A DNA stretch of 9,954 nucleotides. It comes from CAYJLW01 sp964370965. Lineage in GTDB: Bacteria > Actinomycetota > Acidimicrobiia > UBA2766. Every line of letters begins with the position of its first letter. The first letter of the stretch is position 1. The notes beneath the pieces are model-generated. The model was not told the origin of the DNA, made no database searches, and saw only the letters and a program-made list of their open reading frames with translations. The stretch spans positions 1 through 9,954 of the forward strand of contig CAYJLW010000114.1 of NCBI GenBank assembly GCA_964370965.1, written 5' to 3'. Positions 1 to 5,388 of this stretch are shown here, in pieces. The position numbers and the translations under genes were made by a program.

Positions 1-104
1 CTGGCCAGCCGACGACCGCATCGACCAGGACCCACAAATCAGCAACAGGCCCATGGCGTGCCTGGGCTCCCCAGAACGGGGTCCGGTAGCCGCACCCCCA
101 GAGG
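1..104. other. Left edge, no supportable gene
   Basis: All three forward frames and the reverse frames were read. One plus frame is open from the window edge to about 470, but it runs antisense through the MNT gene and has arginine/proline-rich GC-shadow composition. A short minus frame is also open to the edge, without a convincing start or ribosome binding site. Nothing here can be called. Confidence 0.5.
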
Positions 105-503
105 TCAAGAGCCGGACGGGCTCGGCCGCAGGGTCTCCGGCGGCGGGGCCCCGTGTACCCAGACCATCTCCCGGGCGGCCCGCCGGACGAGGCCGGGTGT
201 CGACACGGCTGCACGCCACTCGTCCACGGTGTAGGCGAGGACGTCAGCGGGGACGGGGAGGCCTGTGGCGGGGAAGGCCAGGGCGCGGCGTTCGAAGGCC
301 AGCCCTGTCTCCGACAGGAGGACGAGGAGGTCTACGTCGCTACCCACACCCCAGTCCCCCCTGGCGTAGGAGCCGAAGTACCCCACGGCCGCGACAGTCG
401 GTGAGCGGGCCGCGGCGGCGGTCGCCCACCGTCGGACCGCTCCGTCGACCGCCGCCCGGTCAGGCCATCTGAGAACGGGCGAACTCAATGATCGCACGGG
501 CAT
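105..503 (-). CDS. MNT-domain nucleotidyltransferase (MntA-like, partner of HEPN protein)
   Basis: A minimal nucleotidyltransferase of about 132 aa. The signature GSX10DXD is exact: G44-S45, then D56 and D58, in a GSYARGDWGVGSDVD context. D87, in the VPADVLAYT strand, is a plausible third metal-binding carboxylate. In the characterised HepT/MntA pair the MNT protein transfers AMP from ATP to the HEPN partner and neutralises it; that role is inferred here from the motif and the neighbour. The gene lies directly downstream of the HEPN gene on the same strand and overlaps its end by 44 nt. I chose the ATG at 503; GTG at 497 and TTG at 488 are alternatives, and an open frame reaches an upstream ATG at 554, which would overlap much more. 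No clear ribosome binding site is visible, so expression may depend on coupling to the HEPN gene. Confidence 0.8.
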   Translation of the reverse strand: MPVRSLSSPVLRWPDRAAVDGAVRRWATAAAARSPTVAAVGYFGSYARGDWGVGSDVDLLVLLSETGLAFERRALAFPATGLPVPADVLAYTVDEWRAAVSTPGLVRRAAREMVWVHGAPPPETLRPSPSGS

Positions 504-846
504 GGGTGACGGCGTCCTCGCTCTGAATCCCGCCGTAGTGCTCGAAGGGGGCACCGGCAGGATGGCCGTTGGGGTAGCGGGCGGGGATGTAGAAGTTGTC
601 GAGTACGCGGGCCCTGTCAGTGAGCCCCTCGGGGACGACCACCGACGCCGGCAGCTCCTCCAGCAGGGCGGCGACCACGTGGCCCCAGGCCTCCTGCCCG
701 CGTGAGAGGTGGATCGCCTTCACCGCCTTTTCCGCAGCCTGGTGGGAGGCGAAGCACGCCCACTCGTGGCGGCTGGCAGCCCGGGAGTCCTCGGCCTGCT
801 CGATGTCGCGCACGGCCTGTGCCAGCCAGTCGGCGGATCGGTCCAC
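460..846 (-). CDS. HEPN-domain protein (HepT-like, possible RNase toxin)
   Basis: A 128-aa, mostly helical protein with the hallmarks of the HEPN family found next to MNT proteins: CFASHQAAEKAVKA at 31-44 and YIPARYPNGHPAG at 86-98. An Rx4H arrangement, the proposed RNase active site of HEPN proteins (Rx4-6H), is present as R90 to H95. In the studied RX4HXY toxins a tyrosine two residues after the histidine receives AMP; here that position is A97, so if the partner adenylylates this protein the target must differ (Y91 and Y104 are nearby). The start is GTG at 846, with no Shine-Dalgarno sequence but a TACGCT box ending 7 nt upstream, fitting a leaderless message. Not every HEPN/MNT pair of this type has been shown to be toxic, so toxin activity is inferred. 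Confidence 0.82.
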   Translation of the reverse strand: MDRSADWLAQAVRDIEQAEDSRAASRHEWACFASHQAAEKAVKAIHLSRGQEAWGHVVAALLEELPASVVVPEGLTDRARVLDNFYIPARYPNGHPAGAPFEHYGGIQSEDAVTHARAIIEFARSQMA

Positions 847-853
847 GGGTCGT

Positions 854-859
854 AGCGTA
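854..859 (-). promoter_or_regulatory. Putative -10 box for the HEPN/MNT operon
   Basis: TACGCT on the minus strand matches TAnnnT and ends 7 nt before the GTG start codon at 846. This spacing would place transcription start at or next to the start codon, that is a leaderless mRNA. No recognisable -35 box was found. The reading rests on spacing alone. Confidence 0.35.
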
Positions 860-961
860 CCGGGGGCTCAGCCGGGCGGCGCCGCGTGTCGGCTCGCCGG
901 ATCGGTCGGTGACGACGGCCGCGGCCCGGTGCGGTTCGGACTCCCACGGCGGCGGCGCTGG

Positions 962-967
962 TACTCT
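962..967 (+). promoter_or_regulatory. Putative -10 box for tRNA-Val
   Basis: TACTCT on the plus strand ends 9 nt before the first base of the mature tRNA-Val, which fits a very short 5' leader. The only -35-like string, TTCGGA at 935-940, is spaced 21 nt away, which is poor. Weak call. Confidence 0.3.
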
Positions 968-976
968 CATGAGCCC

Positions 977-1051
977 GGGGGCGTAGCTCAGCGGGAGAGC
1001 GCTTGCTTCACACGCAAGAGGTCGTGGGTTCAATACCCGCCGCCCCCACCA
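977..1051 (+). tRNA. tRNA-Val (anticodon CAC)
   Basis: The full cloverleaf can be drawn. The acceptor stem GGGGGCG (977-983) pairs with CGCCCCC (1041-1047). The D stem is GCTC/GAGC (986-989, 997-1000). The anticodon stem CTTGC/GCAAG (1002-1006, 1014-1018) encloses loop TTCACAC with anticodon CAC at 1009-1011. The T stem is GTGGG/CCCGC (1024-1028, 1036-1040) with loop TTCAATA. The discriminator is A1048 and the CCA end is encoded at 1049-1051. CAC reads the valine codon GUG, one of the frequent valine codons in this GC-rich genome. No other tRNA lies nearby. Confidence 0.97.
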
Positions 1052-1071
1052 GCAACCCGTAGGGCGGGAAC

Positions 1072-1087
1072 CCCGTCCTCGGACGGG
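1072..1087 (+). terminator. GC hairpin after tRNA-Val, possible terminator
   Basis: CCCGTCC and GGACGGG form a perfect 7-bp inverted repeat separated by only TC, so the RNA would fold as a 6-bp stem with a CTCG tetraloop. It begins 20 nt after the encoded CCA of tRNA-Val. No T tract follows, so it would be a U-less terminator or simply a transcript-end stabiliser. Confidence 0.4.
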
Positions 1088-1120
1088 CCGTTCGCCCGGG
1101 AGCCCGGAGTCGAGAAGGGG

Positions 1121-1154
1121 CGCCCCGGAGGGAGCGGCATCGACCTCCGGGGCG
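1121..1154. promoter_or_regulatory. 11-bp perfect inverted repeat in the leader of the L,D-transpeptidase gene
   Basis: CGCCCCGGAGG (1121-1131) is followed after 12 nt by its exact complement CCTCCGGGGCG (1144-1154). The RNA hairpin would be very stable. A competing 10-bp palindrome GGGGCGCCCC (1117-1126) shares the left arm. The structure lies 70-103 nt downstream of tRNA-Val and 79 nt upstream of the next start codon, so it could terminate the tRNA transcript or act in the 5' leader of the transpeptidase message. No T tract follows. Confidence 0.45.
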
Positions 1155-1218
1155 GCGGGGCACCGACCCGAGGGGCACCGGGCCGGCCGGACACGACGGT
1201 AGGGGCCCGGGGTGACGC

Positions 1219-1226
1219 GGAGGTGA
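1219..1226 (+). promoter_or_regulatory. Strong ribosome binding site fixing the GTG start at 1234
   Basis: GGAGGTGA is fully complementary to the 16S anti-Shine-Dalgarno end and lies 7 nt before GTG at 1234. It is the main reason for choosing this start of the L,D-transpeptidase, whose frame has no other equally supported start. Confidence 0.75.
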
Positions 1227-1233
1227 CGTCGGG

Positions 1234-2058
1234 GTGGACGAGCCAGGGCCGACACGAGAACAAGGCGGGCGACGCTGGTGGCGTCAACTGCCTTCGTGGG
1301 CCCTGCCCGCGCTCGTGGTTCTCGCCGGGGGCCTCGTCGCGCTCGGCGTCGTCGCGGTCAACACCTCCGGGACCCACCTCCCCGAGCGGAAGCGGGCCGG
1401 CCCCACGCCGGAGGCGACCCCGCCGTCGCGCCTCGACGGTCGCTACCCCGCCTACGCGGCCCGCATCGTGCCTGCGGCAGCGGACGTCCGGGAGCGGCCC
1501 GGGTCCGACCAGGAGATCAGGACGCGTCTCCCGGACAAGACCGAGAACGGGGCGCCGCAGACGCTGCTCGTCCTCAAGGAGGTCTGGGCCGACGGCCGCC
1601 ACTGGTACAAGGTGCTCCTCCCGGTGCGCCCCAACGGGTCCACGGGCTGGCTGGACGAGCGCGACGTGTCGCTGGAAGGTGTCGAGTACCGGGTCGACGT
1701 CCACCTGCGGTCCCACTCTCTCGACGTCTTCCGCAACAACGGGCGCATCGACGAGATCCCGGTCGGCCTGGGCAAGGACGACACACCCACGCCCGGAGGT
1801 CTCTTCTACGTGATGGAGCTCCTGCGCCCGCCGAAACCCGACGGTCCCTACGGGACCTACGCATACGTCTTGAACGGCTACTCGAACCAGCTCACGTCCT
1901 TCAACGGCGGCACCGGCCTTCTCGGCGTGCACGGCACGAACCAGCCCGAACTCATCGGCAAGAACGTGAGCCACGGTTGCATCCGGATGACGAACGAGAA
2001 CATCGAGCGCCTCGCCCAGCTCCTCCCGTTGGGCACCCCCGTGCGCATCATGGACTAG
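1234..2058 (+). CDS. Membrane-anchored L,D-transpeptidase (YkuD domain) with SH3-like region
   Basis: 274 aa. A basic N-terminus (RRWWR, 13-17) precedes one membrane segment at about 21-42, so the protein is probably anchored with its bulk outside the cell. A Pro/Thr-rich linker runs to about 68. An SH3-like region follows at about 83-146 (VRERPG ... WYKVLLP ... GSTGWL), of the kind that recognises cell-wall material. The C-terminal YkuD catalytic domain spans about 152-273, with HGT at 233-235 and the signature SHGCIRMTN at 246-254; C249 is the nucleophile and H247 and H233 are the usual partners. Enzymes of this family form 3-3 peptidoglycan crosslinks or attach proteins to peptidoglycan. 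The region preceding it holds a tRNA and hairpins, and it converges with the SRPBCC gene, so it is probably monocistronic. Confidence in family is high; the exact substrate is not readable from sequence. Confidence 0.93.
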   Translation: MDEPGPTREQGGRRWWRQLPSWALPALVVLAGGLVALGVVAVNTSGTHLPERKRAGPTPEATPPSRLDGRYPAYAARIVPAAADVRERPGSDQEIRTRLPDKTENGAPQTLLVLKEVWADGRHWYKVLLPVRPNGSTGWLDERDVSLEGVEYRVDVHLRSHSLDVFRNNGRIDEIPVGLGKDDTPTPGGLFYVMELLRPPKPDGPYGTYAYVLNGYSNQLTSFNGGTGLLGVHGTNQPELIGKNVSHGCIRMTNENIERLAQLLPLGTPVRIMD

Positions 2059-2095
2059 CGCAAGACTAGAGCAGGACTAGAGCGGACTGGCGCAG
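2053..2095. repeat. Tandem 11-nt repeat GACTAGAGCAG, four units, at the 3' end of the transpeptidase gene
   Basis: Units begin with GACT at 2053, 2064, 2075 and 2085 (spacing 11, 11, 10). The first three contain GACTAG and the fourth GACTGG. The first unit carries the gene's own stop codon, TAG at 2056. Because 11 is not a multiple of 3, the TAG copies at 2056, 2067 and 2078 fall in all three forward frames. It occupies the gap between two convergent genes. Confidence 0.75.
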
Positions 2096-2105
2096 AGACG
2101 CCCTG

Positions 2106-2573
2106 TCACGACTCGGCCCGCTGCTCGCTCTCACAGAGGCGCCGGAGGCGGCGGAGGTCCTGGTCGAACTGGCTGCGCAGGATCGGCGCCATCATCCGCA
2201 CGCCGAGGTGGCCCACCGTGCCCAGGGGGATTCCGAGATCCTCCGTCCAGAGGACCTCTGTGGACACGCCGTCTTCGTTCTCGATGAGGAGGAACTCGCC
2301 TTCGCCCTGGATGAAGCCCCCGTGGCGGACGGCAAAGCGCTTCGGCGGCTCGAAGGCGGTGACCTCCATGTCGTCGGTGGTTCTCAGGAGCAGGAAGCGG
2401 CTCGGGGCCCGCATGCGTGAGCCCACGGCGAGGGGGCCCGGGCTCACGAGTTGCACGTCGAGGACCTCGCGCATCCACTCCGGCTGACGGTCGAGGTCGG
2501 CGAGGACCCGCCATACGAGATCGCGGGGCGCTTCGACGCGGGTACGGATGGTGATCGGGACCGTGGCGGCCAT
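2106..2573 (-). CDS. SRPBCC-fold protein (polyketide cyclase / START-like lipid-binding superfamily)
   Basis: 155 aa. The N-terminal strand and helix VPITIRTRVEAPRDLVWRVL followed by ADLDRQPEWM is the typical opening of the SRPBCC family, as is the central segment MEVTAFEPPKRFAVRHGG and the long C-terminal amphipathic helix from about 130. The fold makes a deep hydrophobic pocket; members bind or convert lipids, polyketides or aromatic compounds, and no catalytic residue can be assigned from sequence. No signal peptide or membrane segment, so cytosolic. I chose ATG at 2573 because the homologous fold begins there and TATCCT sits 6 nt upstream; the frame is open to a TTG at 2615, but that codon lies within the operator dyad. 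It is divergent from the DUF2889 gene, suggesting shared control. Confidence 0.82.
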   Translation of the reverse strand: MAATVPITIRTRVEAPRDLVWRVLADLDRQPEWMREVLDVQLVSPGPLAVGSRMRAPSRFLLLRTTDDMEVTAFEPPKRFAVRHGGFIQGEGEFLLIENEDGVSTEVLWTEDLGIPLGTVGHLGVRMMAPILRSQFDQDLRRLRRLCESEQRAES

Positions 2574-2579
2574 CTGGCG

Positions 2580-2585
2580 AGGATA
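2580..2585 (-). promoter_or_regulatory. Putative -10 box for the SRPBCC gene
   Basis: TATCCT on the minus strand ends 6 nt before ATG at 2573, with no Shine-Dalgarno sequence between, fitting a leaderless message. A good -35 match (TTGACA, minus strand, at 2610-2615) exists, but the 24-nt spacing is too long for a standard promoter; the optimal -35 position falls within the dyad. Confidence 0.35.
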
Positions 2586-2595
2586 GACGCCATCC

Positions 2596-2619
2596 GTAGT
2601 TGACGGGAGTGTCAACTAC
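2596..2619. promoter_or_regulatory. 9-6-9 perfect dyad, candidate operator of the divergent SRPBCC/DUF2889 promoters
   Basis: GTAGTTGAC (2596-2604) and GTCAACTAC (2611-2619) are exact inverted copies separated by GGGAGT. The dyad lies between the two putative -10 boxes (10 nt from one, 13 nt from the other) and covers the expected -35 region of both. This is the usual position and size for a dimeric one-component repressor such as a TetR or MarR type. No such regulator gene is present in the window, so the binder is unknown. Confidence 0.6.
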
Positions 2620-2632
2620 CCTGTTGCGGGCA

Positions 2633-2638
2633 TACACT
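2633..2638 (+). promoter_or_regulatory. Putative -10 box for the DUF2889 gene
   Basis: TACACT on the plus strand fits TAnnnT and lies 35 nt before the ATG at 2674, leaving a leader of about 30 nt that contains the ribosome binding site GAGGGGA (2661-2667). The -35 position falls on the right arm of the dyad (about 2610-2615, poor consensus match). Confidence 0.4.
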
Positions 2639-2673
2639 TGCACCTACTGCGCAAGAATCCGAGGGGACCTGAA

Positions 2674-3390
2674 ATGGCCACGACGGAAGCCGACGACCGA
2701 CGCGGGGAAGCCCGCCACGGAGAGCTCATCCACGTGCGGAACTACCGCGTCGACGCCTACCGCGCCGGCGCGGACGTCCTCCGCCTCGTCGGGCACATCA
2801 AGGACGAGAACCCGCACGGCCTCGTCGACGAGGACCCGGACCCGATGCCTCTGCACGACATGACGGTCGTGCTCGACGTGCGCGTGCCCGACCTCACGAT
2901 CCTCGACTGCAGCATCGAGATGTCCACGCATCCCCACGAGGTCTGCCCCCACATACTGGACAGGTACGACCAGGTGATCGGCCTCTCCATCGCCCGGGGA
3001 TTCACCCACAAGGTGAGGGACGCCCTCGGCGGGCCCAGAGGCTGCACCCACCTCACGATGCTCATCCTGGCCATGGCCCCCGTGGCATGGCAGGCCGTCT
3101 TCGCCTTCCAGGACCACCCCTGGCCCGAGCCCGGCTCTGAGGCGGCGCGGGTGTGGATGCGGGCGGCCTACGACCTCAACCGGGGTACCTGCTGGGTCTT
3201 CGCCGACGACGGCCCCATGAAAGAGCGGGTCGAGACGGGCAGCGACTGGGTGCTCCCGCTCTGGGCCCGTCGGCGGGCCGAAGAGCTCGGAATCACCACC
3301 GAGGAGCTCCTCGCCCGCCGCAACGGCAACGGAGGAGGCGGGGGGCCGAGGGCGGACGGTGACGGCGTCAGATCTCGCCCGGTGCCATGA
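2674..3390 (+). CDS. DUF2889-family protein, function unknown
   Basis: 238 aa from ATG at 2674, supported by GAGGGGA 6 nt upstream; the frame is open to a TTG at 2638 that coincides with the putative -10 box. The segment RGFTHKVRDALGGPRGCTHL (108-127, with C124 and H126) is the conserved core by which I recognise DUF2889. Upstream is a stretch rich in acidic residues and histidines (EMSTHPHEVCPHIL, 82-95). No signal peptide; the hydrophobic run MLILAMAPVAWQAVFAF (129-145) is more likely a buried helix. The C-terminus is low-complexity (Gly/Asn-rich, then RADGDG). The family has no established biochemical function that I can name. Its divergent arrangement with an SRPBCC protein hints at a lipid or aromatic-compound context, which is inference. 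Its last 23 nt overlap the end of the convergent PLDc_N-like gene. Confidence 0.78.
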   Translation: MATTEADDRRGEARHGELIHVRNYRVDAYRAGADVLRLVGHIKDENPHGLVDEDPDPMPLHDMTVVLDVRVPDLTILDCSIEMSTHPHEVCPHILDRYDQVIGLSIARGFTHKVRDALGGPRGCTHLTMLILAMAPVAWQAVFAFQDHPWPEPGSEAARVWMRAAYDLNRGTCWVFADDGPMKERVETGSDWVLPLWARRRAEELGITTEELLARRNGNGGGGGPRADGDGVRSRPVP

Positions 3391-3685
3391 GGGTGGCGGC
3401 GGCCTCGGCGTAGGCCGCATCCGCGCCGGGGTCGCCGGCGACGGGCTCCAGGAGTCGCACGTGGCTGGGCGTTGCCTGGCCTGCGTGCAGGGGCGGGAGA
3501 GGCCCGAGGGCGCGGCGGCGCCTCGTCCAGAGGAGGGCCCCGAAGGGGCCACCGGCCGTGGTGAAGAGGATCCAACGCGCCTTGTTCGGGAGATCCTCGT
3601 GGGAACGGGCCGCCACGTCGAGGAAAGACCAGATCCAGCAGCCGACTGCGGCGGCGAACACCAGGGCCGTGACCATGGCGAGCAT
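3368..3685 (-). CDS. Small membrane protein with PLDc_N-like domain
   Basis: 105 aa. Two membrane segments at about 3-22 and 38-53 are separated by FLDVAARSHEDLPNKARWIL; the Asp followed by Lys-Ala-Arg-Trp and then GGPFGALLW matches the pattern of the phospholipase D N-terminal-like (PLDc_N) membrane domain, which occurs alone in many actinobacterial small proteins without any catalytic part. The soluble tail from about 54 is rich in Pro, Ala and Gly and not recognisable. The start is ATG at 3685 with an excellent AGGAGG site (3691-3696) 5 nt upstream; a second in-frame ATG lies three codons later. It sits 63 nt downstream of the zinc-ribbon gene on the same strand, so it may be the last member of the two-component operon or be expressed separately. 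No function can be assigned. Confidence 0.7.
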   Translation of the reverse strand: MLAMVTALVFAAAVGCWIWSFLDVAARSHEDLPNKARWILFTTAGGPFGALLWTRRRRALGPLPPLHAGQATPSHVRLLEPVAGDPGADAAYAEAAATLMAPGEI

Positions 3686-3748
3686 CGTTTCCTCCTGTAA
3701 ACGGCTCCGACACCGGAGTCATCGGCCGATCGGCGCCGCGATTTAGCG

Positions 3749-3940
3749 TCAGGGGGAGGAAACCCGCTGGGCGCCGCACCAGCGGCAGCGGGGGTAGGCC
3801 TTCGACACCGGCCGGGCGCATTCGGGGCAGCGTTCCGGGCGTATGTCGCCCCGTCGCACCCGGCGGATAGCGGAGGCCACGGCGCCGCCGATGCCGATCA
3901 CCACGAGGACTTCGAGGACGGTGCGGAACCAGACGCTCAC
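3749..3940 (-). CDS. Tiny membrane protein with C-terminal zinc ribbon
   Basis: 63 aa. One membrane segment at about 6-24 is followed by a basic stretch (RRVRRGDIR) and a four-cysteine knuckle: C38-P-E-C41 and C52-R-W-C55, a CX2C-X10-CX2C zinc-ribbon spacing. The basic flank suggests the ribbon is cytoplasmic. The GTG start at 3940 overlaps the kinase stop by 4 nt (GTGA), so it is almost certainly translated by coupling to the kinase gene and made in step with it. No independent ribosome binding site is evident. The function is unknown; an accessory or modulator of the kinase is a reasonable inference from context only. Confidence 0.72.
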   Translation of the reverse strand: MSVWFRTVLEVLVVIGIGGAVASAIRRVRRGDIRPERCPECARPVSKAYPRCRWCGAQRVSSP

Positions 3941-5388
3941 GCCCCGATCGTAGGTGGGCGGCCCGGGGCGTCGCTGTCCGGCGACGTGTCCGCGGTGACC
4001 GTGCCAGGAGGGGCGCCCTGGGCGGAGCCGGCAGCCCGGAGGGTGACGATGATCCCCCGGTCCGTGGCGTCGATGCGCCCTCCCATGGCCCGGGCCAGGG
4101 AAGCGCAGATCGCCAGGCCGAGACCGGAGCCGGGCCGGCCGTGCGCTTCGCGCCCCCTGTGGAAACGACGGAAGACGGTGTCGCGCTCCGGGGCCGGGAT
4201 TCCGGGCCCCTCGTCGCGCACGGCGAGGCGGAGCCAGGCGGCTTCGTCGGGCGCGCCCACCCAGACCTCGATCGCCCCCGCGCCGTGGACGAGGGCGTTC
4301 TCACAGAGGGCGTCGAGGATGCGCCGGAGGGACTCCTCGTCGCCGACGGCCCGGGAGCGCCGGCTCCCGTCCATGAGGACGACGGGGCGGTCGGGGGGAG
4401 CGGCCCGCGCTGCGGAGGCCACGGCGGCGGCGGCGATCTCGGCGGGCACGATCTCCGCGAGTCCCTTGGCCCCCGCGTTCTCCGCCCGGGCGAGCACCAG
4501 GAGCTCCTCGCAGAGCCCCGAGAGACGTTCGGCCTCGGCCTGCACCTCGCCCAGGGCGGTGTCCCGCTCGTCGGTGGGGAGGTCGGGGTGGCGCCGGAGC
4601 ACCTCGACGTTCCCCCGGATAGACGTGAGGGGGGAGCGGAGCTCGTGGGAGGCGTCCTCGACGAAGCGTCGCTGCGCCTCGAGGGCTTCACGGAGGCGGC
4701 GCTGGCTCCCCTGGAGTCGTTCCAGCATGACGTTGAAAGCGCCGGCGAGACGACCGGTCTCGTCGGCACCGCCGACGTCGATGCGCAGGGACGTGTCCTC
4801 GGTCTGGGCCACGCGCTCGGCGGCGAGGCGCATGCGATCGAGGCGCTGCAGGACGAGGCCGACGGCGGCCACGGTGAGAACGACGACGAGGACGGCGGCG
4901 GCGCTGCCGCCGACCACGAGGACGACGAGGAGGCGCTGCAGCGACGAGACGACGTGGTCGACGACGAGCGCGGTCTGTACGGCCCCGCCGTCGAAGGACA
5001 CGGCGGCGATGCGGACGTGCACTCCGTCCACCTTGACCGTGCGCAGCGCCACGCCCGGTGAGGGGCGCTCTGCGAGGGCGCGGGTGGCGTCGTCCACCGG
5101 GAGCTCACCCACCTGCGGGAAGGTCGTGGCGACGGGCTGTCCGGAGCGGTCGAGGATCTGGGTCTGGGGGGTGGTCTCGCCGAAGGGCTGCGGGGGGGGG
5201 AGCCGGAACTCGCCGAAAGGGCTGCGCTGCAGGCGGCGGGAGGTCTGGCGCCCGGCATCCTCGAGCGTGCGGTCGACCCGGCTCCACTGGTAGTCGGAAA
5301 CGTTGAAGTACAGCACGAAGCCGAGGAGGACATAGACGACGAGGACGAGGGAGAGAGTGATGCCGGCGAGGCGCGCGCGCAGGCTCAC
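3937..5388 (-). CDS. Sensor histidine kinase (HAMP, HisKA, HATPase)
   Basis: 483 aa from GTG at 5388, which overlaps the regulator stop by 4 nt (GTGA); the frame is open further upstream, but that part is antisense-like shadow of the regulator gene. Order: membrane segment 1 at about 10-30; extracytoplasmic sensor loop about 31-150, with a proline-rich patch RLPPPQPFGETTPQ; membrane segment 2 about 153-180; HAMP linker about 181-232; HisKA with H248 in FVEDASHELRSPLTSIRG; HATPase_c with N box around N364 (LCENALVHG), G1 box DEGPGI at 392-397, F box VFRRFH at 405-410 and G2 box GSGLGLAI at 420-427. All catalytic motifs are intact. A 30-residue Pro/Asp/Thr-rich tail follows. It autophosphorylates on H248 and passes the phosphate to the regulator encoded just upstream. 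The stimulus is unknown. The architecture resembles MprB/TcrY-type actinobacterial kinases. Confidence 0.94.
   Translation of the reverse strand: MSLRARLAGITLSLVLVVYVLLGFVLYFNVSDYQWSRVDRTLEDAGRQTSRRLQRSPFGEFRLPPPQPFGETTPQTQILDRSGQPVATTFPQVGELPVDDATRALAERPSPGVALRTVKVDGVHVRIAAVSFDGGAVQTALVVDHVVSSLQRLLVVLVVGGSAAAVLVVVLTVAAVGLVLQRLDRMRLAAERVAQTEDTSLRIDVGGADETGRLAGAFNVMLERLQGSQRRLREALEAQRRFVEDASHELRSPLTSIRGNVEVLRRHPDLPTDERDTALGEVQAEAERLSGLCEELLVLARAENAGAKGLAEIVPAEIAAAAVASAARAAPPDRPVVLMDGSRRSRAVGDEESLRRILDALCENALVHGAGAIEVWVGAPDEAAWLRLAVRDEGPGIPAPERDTVFRRFHRGREAHGRPGSGLGLAICASLARAMGGRIDATDRGIIVTLRAAGSAQGAPPGTVTADTSPDSDAPGRPPTIGA

Noticed and set aside
596..1813. Plus-strand open frame of about 405 codons
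   Set aside because: It crosses antisense through the HEPN gene, straight through tRNA-Val and then in the wrong frame of the transpeptidase gene.
3703..3730. Short dyads before the PLDc_N-like gene (CTCCG/CGGAG and ATCGGCCGAT)
   Set aside because: Stems of only 5 bp and a 10-bp GC palindrome are expected by chance at this GC content; no T tract or promoter relation was found.
4141..5061. Plus-strand open frame rich in Asp/Glu/Gly opposite the kinase
   Set aside because: Antisense to an intact histidine kinase; acidic repeats arise from GTC/CTC-rich codons on the other strand.
3168..5333. Long minus-strand open frame of about 721 codons
   Set aside because: It runs in another frame of the kinase gene and antisense to DUF2889, is extremely Ser/Pro/Arg-rich, and has no recognisable domain or start signal.
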